A DNA stretch of 64,000 nucleotides. Origin: Anniella stebbinsi. Its lineage: Eukaryota; Chordata; Lepidosauria; Squamata; Anniellidae. The translations under genes and the position numbers were made by a program. Positions 55,501 through 64,000 of the stretch are shown here, in pieces; within the stretch, counting starts at the first letter, position 1; every line of letters starts with the position of its first letter. Where the stretch lies: positions 118,136,533-118,200,532 of the forward strand of contig JARDYH010000001.1 in NCBI GenBank assembly GCA_029215795.1. The letters are read 5' to 3'. Below the pieces are notes generated by a model, which saw only the letters and a list, made by a program, of their open reading frames with translations, did not search any database and was not told the origin of the DNA.

Positions 55501-56144
55501 TGTTAATGATGCTCAGATTTTCTTGCTTCTTTCTTCTCATACCAGCAAGAAATCATATAATTTCAATTAATTAGCCAGCTCTTTCAGGAGAACAGATGCT
55601 ATAAACAGAAGTTCACAGAGAACTTCCAGATCATAGCACATAAAGTAAATGTACATTAAAAGGCAAACAAAAAAATCCAAAGCATTGTTGGCTGACAATC
55701 CTATAGAAATAAACTGGCTCTCTTCTTCTTGCATTTGAATTGTGTATATTCACAAAGTAGCTGCATTTGAAGTGAATATCTGTATTGCAAAGTTCAGACT
55801 GGCAGTTTTCCTTCCAACAATTCAGCTGGATTGAATCCTAAAATTTAAAAGTACTAGAGAATCTCATTGTCTTTCAGAAATTTCCATTAAAATGGAAAGG
55901 TTAGACCTTTCAGAAATGGTTTGAGCAGTGCTTTTGCATTCATATACAAACCTAAAGAGATTTTTCTTAAATAAATAAAGTGCTTTCTCTTCAAAATTAC
56001 AAATTGTACTTTAACATAGACCAACTGCAAGACTTTGATGTTAGCTCTATAAACAGAAGGTATGCATTATAGTTACTTAATTTGTTGAATAAATTTCACG
56101 AATAGACATACTGTACATAATCCCACTTTGTACTTTGTAGAGCA

Positions 56145-56277
56145 GGTTTCCCCAAACTGGTGGCCTCCAGATATTTTGAACAACAGCTCCCAACATTCCT
56201 GGCCTTTGACCATGCTTGCTGCCATTGATAAGAGTTGAAATCCAAAATACCTGGAGGGTATCATGTTAAGGAAGGCT
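56145..56277. mobile_element. Palindromic MITE, CTGGTGGCCTCCAGAT type
   Basis: GTTTCCCCAAACTGGTGGCCTCCAG at the left is roughly inverted at the right (CTGGAGGGTATCATGTTAAGGAAGGC), around CAACATTCCTGGCCTTTGACC. Decayed copy. Confidence 0.65.
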
Positions 56278-56559
56278 GGGACAGAGCATCTGTATTTGTG
56301 AAATAAATTCAGGCTTGGTAATTTATCTCACTGTGTTCCCTTGCCATAGAGTAACAGCCATGAAATGTGTATAGATTAAAAAGATCACACCTTTTTTTAA
56401 TGCGAATGTGAAGAAAACAGGCCTAACATCCACTGTAGTATCTTAGACAAATATGAAGAGGAAATTCATACAGAACATCATTCAATGGTCATTATTCACT
56501 TGTGCTGGGACTGACCATGCAAGATACTGAAAATGAAACAAAGAAAACGAAATAAGCAC

Positions 56560-57400
56560 CACCACCACATCTTAGTCTAAAACCAAACTGAAGCAATCTG
56601 GCTGCTTCATTTTGCACTAGTTGCACTTTCTGAACAGTGAACACTATTCAGGGGCAGCCCCACGTAGAGTGGTTTGCAATAACCTAAGTGAGAAGTGGTT
56701 AAGACATGGACCACTGTGGCCAAATCAGCCTTCTCCAGGAAGAAGCACAACTGGTTTCCAGCAAAGCTGGGCAAAGGATGTCCCAATGGCCACCTCACTC
56801 TGCAAGAGCAATTTTAGATGCAAAGTCACCAACCTGTTCCTTTAGAGGCAATGCAGCCCTATCCAGAACAGGCTGTATCTCCAATTCTTAATCTGCTTGT
56901 CTACTGACCAGTAGTACCTCTATTTTGACCAGATTAGGCCTCAATTTGTTAGTCCATATACAGTCCATCACTGTATACAGACAAATGGTTCATAACTTCA
57001 ACAGCTTTCTTGGCATCAGTTAAAATGAGAGGTAAAGAGGGTATCATCAGCACAGTGATGGGACCCAACTCCAAAACTCCAAAGAAAATCCCTGTCCCAC
57101 CCCAGCAACTTCATGTAGATGTTAAAAAGCATAGGTGGCAACATAGGGCCCTGAGGAACCCCAAAGGCCATGGGGCTGAGCAATAGTCCCCAGCACCACT
57201 TCCTGGAAGCATTCAGACAGGTAAGATTGGGAGCACTGCAAACAGTTTTTCAAGTCCCATATTAATCAAATGACCCAGAAAGATACTACGGTTGAAGATA
57301 TCAAGGTGACTGCATTGATGATAGCACTAAAACCTCCACTACCAGTGTAGAATCCAAATTACAGCAAATATGAGCAATTTTATCTGCAAAGTGTTCTGCA
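56560..57400 (-). pseudogene. L2-type LINE reverse transcriptase (relic)
   Basis: On the minus strand, 57,175-57,095 reads FGVPQG, then PMLFNIYMKLLGW, and about 57,080-57,030 reads CADDTL. These are the G-V-P-Q-G and F-A-D-D blocks of the reverse transcriptase with the L2-type 'LFNIYMKPLG' link between them. The catalytic aspartates are still legible, but flanking frames are broken. The region towards 56,560 is the antisense of the following coding part and 3' region. Confidence 0.75.
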
Positions 57401-57804
57401 AACTCATTGGGTTGTTGAGATGAGAACTCCCACTCATTACTTTCAGTTCACAAATTATTTGAACTGGCCCCATTTTCAATCCTGAATGTGAATGTGAACA
57501 GAAGCATATTTTTTAAAAAACAAAGTTTGCAAATTTTCAAACTTAAGATTGTGTTTGAAAAGTACATGTTTTTTTTAAAATGTGCACTTTAAAATGCACA
57601 TCACACACACATTTTCATGCTTTAATCAATGGGAGAAAAGTGTGCACTTTTGAAAAATGGATATGAAAAGTCACACTTTTCTCATTGAGAATTTTTCCCA
57701 TTGGAATGAGAAGTGCAAAGGGAGTGAGATGAACCAGGCTACAAAGTGGAGATGAGAGAATCTCAGCAAACTTGAGCATCCTTGGTTCTCCCAACCTGAC
57801 TCTG

Positions 57805-57870
57805 GGGCTTTATTACATTTCTATACCGCCTAATAGCCAAAGCTCTCTGGGTAGTTCAGAACAATTAAGA
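57805..57870 (-). repeat. LINE/SINE tail
   Basis: TTTCTATACCGCCTAATAGCCAAAGCTCTCTGGGTAGTTCAGAACAATT is the inverse of the 'gggcggtatagaaat' tail. Confidence 0.6.
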
Positions 57871-58683
57871 ATGGAACAATTAGGATTTACTACTTGAAAC
57901 AATTCAAATTGGATGACAGTGTGTTGATGTAATGGTGGCAGAGACAAACAACCATGGAATAGACCCGAAAATGGTTTCTAACTCATGTCCTGTCTGATTC
58001 ATCCCAGATTCTCCTCTATCATCAATTTAGCCATCTTCCAGTTGCTTAATTTCCCTATGGTCCTCAGAAACACAAGGGGTCTGGGCTTTGTGCAGTGGGA
58101 GAGGGTGCTTTGGAGTGATCAGATCAACTGGATCTCCCCCATCACATAGATTCACCAGTTTTAGATCACTAGCAACTGAAAAATCCACCACAGCACTGCA
58201 AAATCACTCAGTATCTGATGGCAGAAGTGTAACCTTCCCCCCCCCCCCGCCCCCCGGCTGAGTTTCATAGTCTCAGCAGATCGAAATCCTATTAGGTAAT
58301 GATCTCTTCAGGACAGGGGAGGGCAAAAACTTTTGGTATGGGGGTGGATTGCACCCTGGATGGGGTTGGGTTGGGGAAGGCAGGGGTCAGGGCCTACAGA
58401 GCATATTTAACTATCCATGGGCCAGATTAGACCCCAGATTTGGCTGGAGGTTGCTCTCCCCTGGTCCATGAAAACATGATTTTTGAACAGATGGCCAGCA
58501 AAAGAACAGATCAAGAGTGTACCCTGCTACACATGTGAGGTCAGCTATTAATTGACACAGACCCATAGTTGCCATGAAAGCCACAAAGTTCTGAGTTGCT
58601 CCTGATTGGGGTTGTCAGCATCAATGGTGAAGTCCTCTATAATACAACCAATTTGAGGAAAGTCAACACAACATCTGAGACCA
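57871..58683. other. No gene recognised
   Basis: Unique-looking DNA with a poly-C run at about 58,237-58,255. No domain in any frame. Confidence 0.4.
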
Positions 58684-58922
58684 GGGCCCTTTCCACACCA
58701 GGCTGTTTGCCTGGGATGGCCCCAGGCTGATCCCTGTGCACCGATGGTGTGTATTAGGTACTTCTGGGATTACCTGCCCTCCCTCCCTCCCTCCCTCCCT
58801 GTGCGCCGATGGTGTGTATTAGGTACTTCTGGGATTTCCCTCCCTCTCTGTGCACCGATGGTGTGTATTAGGTACTTCTGGGATTGCCCTCCCTCTACAC
58901 CCCTATGGTGTAGAAAGGGCCC
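58684..58922. mobile_element. MITE, GGCCCTTTCTACACC family, with three internal repeats
   Basis: Ends GGGCCCTTTCCACACC and GGTGTAGAAAGGGCCC are inverted. A unit GTGCRCCGATGGTGTGTATT followed by AGGTACTTCTGGGAT occurs three times (near 58,736, 58,801 and 58,851), separated by CCCT runs. The related copy at 40,642 has two. Confidence 0.8.
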
Positions 58923-59950
58923 AGGTCTACCAGCTGTAGCAGGGAGACTGTTGGGCAGCAGTTTGGGAAGCACAGCAAAAGGAATTCCAATCCTGTTTTA
59001 ATGCCCCACCATCAAGTGGAAAGGGTTTCTCTCTTGGGAAACAGATTCATAATAGATCACTGCAGCCTCTCCTCCCCATACATCAAATCTCAACTCATGT
59101 TGCACTGATCCCCTTCTGTACCTAACCACTGATCACACTTGTGACTCGCTGGGTGAACTTGTCCATCCAGGCTTACATCCTGGTTCAAAATCTCTTACCA
59201 GTTACTGATCTGGCATTGGGCAGCAGCACTTTATGAGCCAAAAGTTTTCTGCTAGGACAATCAGGTATTTGTTTGCTAGTTGGTAAACCAGAAAGAGGAA
59301 CATCCACAAGATGTCTCTTCTCCATTGGCCTGATTTACCTCCATCACTATACCTCTTCCTAACAGTTATGACTAAAATGGCACCACCCTCTGTCTTCCTC
59401 CCCTCAAACCTATGACTGACCCAACTTAAAACAGCCAAAACACAGCCATGCAGCCAAGATTTCATATAAACAGACAACTCTTACCATCCCCAAAGTAACA
59501 ATATCCATCCAATCCAATCAAGTAACCACCCTCAACGAACAGGCTGACGTATAAGGCAAGGATCAGTTCTGAGCCATCTCACTCAGCCCAGCCGAAACTC
59601 CCTCCAACCTCCAGTGTACTCCTATACAATAAATCGTGTTGCACTTGTTAACAGGCAGGCAGCACCTCTTCATGTCAGAACCTTCCCACTTAGCAGAGTT
59701 CTGACCCTGTCTTCATCCCAACCTCAAGGAGCAACTCCTGAGTTTTCCCTCCCAGTGGTGACCAAGCAATGGGTACTCAGCAACTGCAACATTGATCTGT
59801 TTAATGCTTCAGAGATGGCTGCCAAGCAGCCAGATATTGCTGACCTTCCAAGGTGGGGCTTGATGTTCCTGGATGCTATACTGCCAATCTCCACCAACGC
59901 CAACCTTTTCTAACTGACTGCACTCAGCCCAGCAGATGTTCTATGGCATT
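58923..59950. other. No gene recognised
   Basis: Unique-looking DNA. Frames lack domains. Some stretches may continue the decayed L2 element upstream, but I cannot show it. Confidence 0.35.
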
Positions 59951-60080
59951 CTTCCCAAACCTGGTGACTTCTATAAGTTTTGGACTGCAACTCCTAGGAT
60001 TCCTGACTAATGGCCATGCTGGCTGGACATAATGGGAGTTGAAGTGCAAAACATCTGAAAGGCACAAGTTTGGGGAAAGC
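59951..60080. mobile_element. Palindromic MITE, CTGGTG..ACTGCAACTCC type
   Basis: CTTCCCAAACCTGGTGACTTC and its loose inverse AAGGCACAAGTTTGGGGAAAGC surround GACTAATGGCCATGCTGGCTGG. It is the same family as 38,434, 56,145 and 62,389. Confidence 0.7.
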
Positions 60081-60194
60081 TGTTCTATGCCATCCAGTTG
60101 TTCTGTTTGTTCCTGTGAGACCACAACAGATGCCCCTCCCACACTGTGGAAGTGCCTCCAAAGCAGCCAGATGTTGCAAATCTTCTGAGACAGG

Positions 60195-60325
60195 GAGCCT
60201 ATCTACACTACTGCTTTAAAATGGTTTATAACAGTAGTGACAACTGTTGGGGCCCAGGACACACTCCATATACAGTTTTCAAAATGTTTTCAAAGTGTTG
60301 TATCCTGCTTGGTGTAGATAGGCTC
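60195..60325 (+). mobile_element. MITE, GAGCCTATCTACACTACTGC family
   Basis: Starts GAGCCTATCTACACTACTGC and ends TTGGTGTAGATAGGCTC. The interior carries ACAACTGTTGGGGCCCAGGA, shared with 17,311-17,440. Confidence 0.82.
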
Positions 60326-60482
60326 AGGGCTTACTGTTCTTGGTGTTTCTTCATCTAAATTTGGGTGTGTTTTTATCCTGTTTTTAATATCTATCTGTTG
60401 TTCTACTGTTTTTAATTGTTTTGATATGTTTAATTTTGGATTGGTTACCATTGGGCTGTGGCTCTGTGATAAAGGAATACAA

Positions 60483-60531
<49 letters not shown>

Positions 60532-61905
60532 TGCTTTTAACCATAACCAAAACAAGTGCAAAACTTGGGAATGGATATTCACATGTCACCTATTCATTTC
60601 TGTTGATGACTGTGATCTGGCATTTTATTCCACACATACAATCTCAAAGTAGCCTAACCTACAACATTTAAAAGACCCTTACTACTTGCCATCATCATCC
60701 AATATCCCCTGGCACTTGACACTTTTTTTTCTCCAGAAATAGTAGTGATTAATTATAATGATCTGGCCAATTAATTATAATTGGGCAATTATATGTTGCC
60801 TATATAAATTCTCCATGCAATTTACACTGAAAGGGGAATTGTGTGCAGGAGTAATCCCTAATGTTTTATAGAGAAATGGTAGATGCCAAATGAGAAGACA
60901 GATGACTTTCAGAGAGCAGTGACCCACTCTAGTAGAGTTGCCCCTGAATTTCGCCCAAAGCAAATTTCAAAATAAATTTGGAGGCTACATCTCAGCTAAA
61001 CTGCAAGGGGAGCTATGTGTCAATTTGATATATTTTTGGCTAGGATTTCTCATGCCCATGGATCCTTTGAGTTACAGCACTATCTTACAGCTTAAAAAAA
61101 AACCCAAACAAACCTGGTCATCTCCTCATCTCAACATTGCATCATAATAGAGACATATAGGGCAAAGTTCTACATCCCTCCCTGGCCAGTGCAATGGGAC
61201 AGGATCCCAATGTATTACAGTTTCAAAAACTCTTTTTTGGTAAATTAATTTTATTTTATAGGAATACACTGCTGCAAGCCATTTCTAGAGTCTTATAACT
61301 CCTTGGAGTTATGCAGCCTATTTCCCATATGAAGAAACCATATAAGCAGAACTGGAAATTCAGTGATATTCTTCAGTAACTCAGGCACAGTTTCCCACTT
61401 GCTGATTTCTTGGAAACCATATGTGTGTACAATCTATCCAAGGTCACAGCAAAAAGTAACTAATTCAGCTATAGTCTTTGATTTACCATGTAAAGTGCTT
61501 TGCCAACAGTCACAAGTTTCCCCTTTATCCCCAGGTATGCTGCACAAATCAACAGCTCTACAAAATTTCACCATTCTCAACCAGTAGGTAGTAAGGGCAT
61601 ATATTCAATTGATTCAGACAATACTACAGTGCAGCATAACAACTATTCCTGGAAGACATGACTTGAAAATATGCTTGCAGACAGGAATCTCACAAGAATG
61701 TTGTGAACCAAAAAAATAATATGACAAATGAAAATGGCCACGAAATGATCCTAGCTTTTTAAAATTCAGATCTCAAGGTAGATTAAGGTTAAACCTATAT
61801 GGCAATGGGATATGGAGGAAATAAGAGTTGGCAAAGGCTTCATGGGATACAGAAATGCAATGAGAAAGGCTTCTCTCAGTTCTAGCAAGGACCTGAGTTG
61901 AGAAA
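60326..61905. other. No gene recognised, apart from an (AT)n tract
   Basis: AT-rich unique-looking DNA; no domain or clear repeat apart from the microsatellite. Confidence 0.4.
60486..60529. repeat. (TA)n microsatellite
   Basis: About 22 uninterrupted TA dinucleotides. Confidence 0.97.
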
Positions 61906-62220
61906 AGCCCTATTCAGGCAACCTCAGTGGTTAAACTAAATGCATGAGGACAGGGAGCATGCTATCCATGCCCCCTCCATTGTTGCATTTATCACCCTCT
62001 ACTCGTGGAGAGCACCTTTCTGAGAAGGAGAGACTCCTGTATCTGAAAATCAGTGTTCTCGATTGTCTGGAGAGCGTTCACAGACTCAGAAGGCTCTCCT
62101 CTTCAAAAAGTTGCCCACTATGAGTAGAGAGCAATAAATGGGGCAATGGAGGGAGTGGGGTTAGCATGCTCCCTCTGTTTACACTGTTGCTGTTTTTTAA
62201 AAAAATGCCTGAATAGGGCT
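61906..62220. mobile_element. MITE with AGCCCTATTCAGGCA termini
   Basis: A perfect 15-bp inverted terminal pair: AGCCCTATTCAGGCA and TGCCTGAATAGGGCT. The subterminal GGGAGCATGCTA and TAGCATGCTCCC words and the interior (ACTCGTGGAGAG..; CTATGAGTAGAGAG) are also inverted. No transposase. Confidence 0.85.
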
Positions 62221-62388
62221 AAAGTAAGCCTATAAGCAAACAACATATTTCACCTCCTTTCCTTGTCTTCCTGAACTATCACCTGAAGGATTTGCAGTAA
62301 AAGGGTGTTTATTGCTATGCTAAGTGTTTATTGAAACTCTTTCTGTTTGTTGTGGAAAGCTAACTTTACATGGTTCTTCCTAGTCCAA

Positions 62389-62513
62389 CTTTCCCCAGTC
62401 TTATGTTCTCCAAATTTTTTGTACTTCAACTCCCATGAGCCTCAGCCAGCATGGCCAATGGTCAAGAATGATGGGAGTCCAAAGCAGCTGGAAGGCAGCA
62501 GGTTGGGGAAGGC
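62389..62513. mobile_element. Palindromic MITE, ACTTCAACTCCCATGAG type
   Basis: TTTCCCCAGTCTTATGTTCTCC against GGAAGGCAGCAGGTTGGGGAAGG, around CAGCCAGCATGGCCAATGGTC. Same family as 38,434. Confidence 0.72.
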
Positions 62514-64000
62514 CACACAGACACCTGTCTGTGAAACCAACTCAGGTTATGGCAGACCAACATAGGTTGAGCCACATGAATATGTTTATTGTACACATTT
62601 TAGGTACTGAAAGATTACATCTGATTCCCATAAGCAAAAGCATGATGCAATTCCAGTTTGCTATTTCTAGATCACTGTTGGCCCAGGAGATCTAATACTT
62701 AATGGCCACTGTCTTTCCTAAATATGAAGAAAGCATTTTCTAGCTTTGAGAAGTAGCAGGGAGATAGCAGAGGAAGCAATATAAAACTACAGAGCTCACC
62801 CTTTCCCACAGGCAGCTAAAAGAATGGTTTTCATCAAAATTGTATTTAAAAGGCATTGAAAGTACAGATGGGAGAATCAGTGAGGCCAGTTTCCACCTCA
62901 ACTTTCAATTTGCTTCATTTCCATACTTGAATGCAAGATTTTTGTTGTCATTTCAACTGTGCATTTTAAAAGTGTGCTTCCAAATGTGTACTTTCCGCCC
63001 ATTGACTAAAGTGTGAAAATGTGTTCCCCCCCCCCCGCCCAAACTGTGCATTCTTCTATCAAATGCATATTGTGAATGCAAGCACAAGCTCAGGAATATG
63101 CAAGCTTTCCCTGAAAAATGTACTCACATTCACATTAGGAGTTGTGTACTATGCAAGTTCTGATGTTTAATGAACTGAACTGAAATTCTCATACTTTTCT
63201 ACTTGAAACATCAGCTATCAAGATACATTAATAATGTCTCTGATAGACCGGCCCATGAAATGGAAGCATATCTAATGCTAAACCTATTTTTGCCTACTGG
63301 CTAAGGGACTGAACAATGAACAAAGAACCCTGTAGTTGAATTCTTAGGCCTTGAATTTCATGGGTGACATTTGATAAGGTAGACGCTCTCATCCCAAGCC
63401 ATCCCTGTCGCAGAGGGAAAGACAGGAATCAGGGGCCACTCCATCAGCTTTGTCCAGTGATTAGACCTGGAAATTAGTCCTTTCCTCAACTAACTTAGTA
63501 GCAGCCATTCCATCAGGCTGCAGCAGAGGGAAAGATGGGAAGATGGGCCATTCCATTGGCTCTCCTGAGAGTCCAGCTCCATTTGGGTTCTCTTCTTCTG
63601 AACTGTTTTTACTCAACATGGTCATTATAAGAACTTCGTAACTTGAAGGACTAATATATGAGATTCCTTTGCCACCTCTCAACTTCTTGTCCCTTTTTTC
63701 TTTTGTGTCATGACTTTCATATTGTCCAAGGACAGAATCTTTCTTGTTTGTTGTATGCCACTCTGGGAGTCTTTTTGGCTGATGAGTGGGCTAAAAATGC
63801 TTTTAAAAATAGGTCATAAACAAGCACGGGGACAATAACACTGACACATCTAGGAAGGATGGATTATTGAAATAATGATGAACATCAAGTACTTTGATCA
63901 CTCAATGACACTAAATAAATGCTGAGTATTATAGTTATAGTAATACTAGAACACAGACGATTATTTTGGTTTGCTGACGTAAATATGATGTGAATATTCA
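62514..64000. other. No gene recognised; possible GGGAGAATC-type element at 62,870-63,195
   Basis: GATGGGAGAATCAGTG near 62,870 and CTGAAATTCTCATAC near 63,180 look like the ends of the same degenerate family as 6,105-6,456, with AAGTGTG and AAATGTG words between. No target-site duplication was found. The remainder, to the window end, shows no recognisable gene. Confidence 0.35.

Overview
No host protein-coding gene, tRNA gene or rRNA could be recognised. The window is non-bacterial vertebrate DNA made almost entirely of layered transposable-element relics. L1, L2, CR1 and R4-type LINE remains, a tyrosine-recombinase retroelement, tRNA-derived SINEs and many 8-bp-TSD non-autonomous hAT-like elements occur together. 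That mixture, plus several short inverted-repeat families I associate with lizard genomes, suggests a squamate reptile; this is inference from repeat content. The window is best read as intergenic or intronic DNA. Almost every open frame is short, overlaps frames on the other strand and lacks a recognisable domain, so only frames showing a known transposon domain are annotated.

Layout. 1-15 kb: unique-looking AT-rich DNA with two 320-bp hAT-like MITEs (1,811 and 7,056), a diverged hAT element carrying tandem modules (from 3,439), an R4-type LINE 3' end with a 203-codon open frame (4,363-4,974) and an L1 3' end (about 14,100-14,870). 15-17.3 kb: element A, a very GC-rich non-autonomous hAT with seven tandem palindromic units. 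17.3-25 kb: small MITEs, a CR1 fragment and microsatellites.

25,016-49,006: a large inverted duplication. The left arm (25,016-30,825) and right arm (41,149-49,006) are about 97-99% identical where I compared them by eye, and they flank a 10.3-kb spacer. The spacer holds element B, a near-identical copy of A with five units. The arms differ by a hAT insertion (element C, right arm only, with the intact empty site in the left arm), about 670 bp inside a TTAA-flanked fold-back element, and 282 bp bounded by a 5-bp direct repeat. The inner breakpoint lies inside another hAT element, D.

49-64 kb: a CR1 copy, a decayed tyrosine-recombinase/SGNH-hydrolase retroelement (about 51.8-53.2 kb), CR1 and L2 reverse-transcriptase relics on the minus strand, and further MITEs and microsatellites.

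Nothing acts together as an operon or pathway. What the window records is a history: old LINE and SINE decay, then an inverted duplication, then recent movement of a GC-rich hAT family whose internal array changes length between copies.
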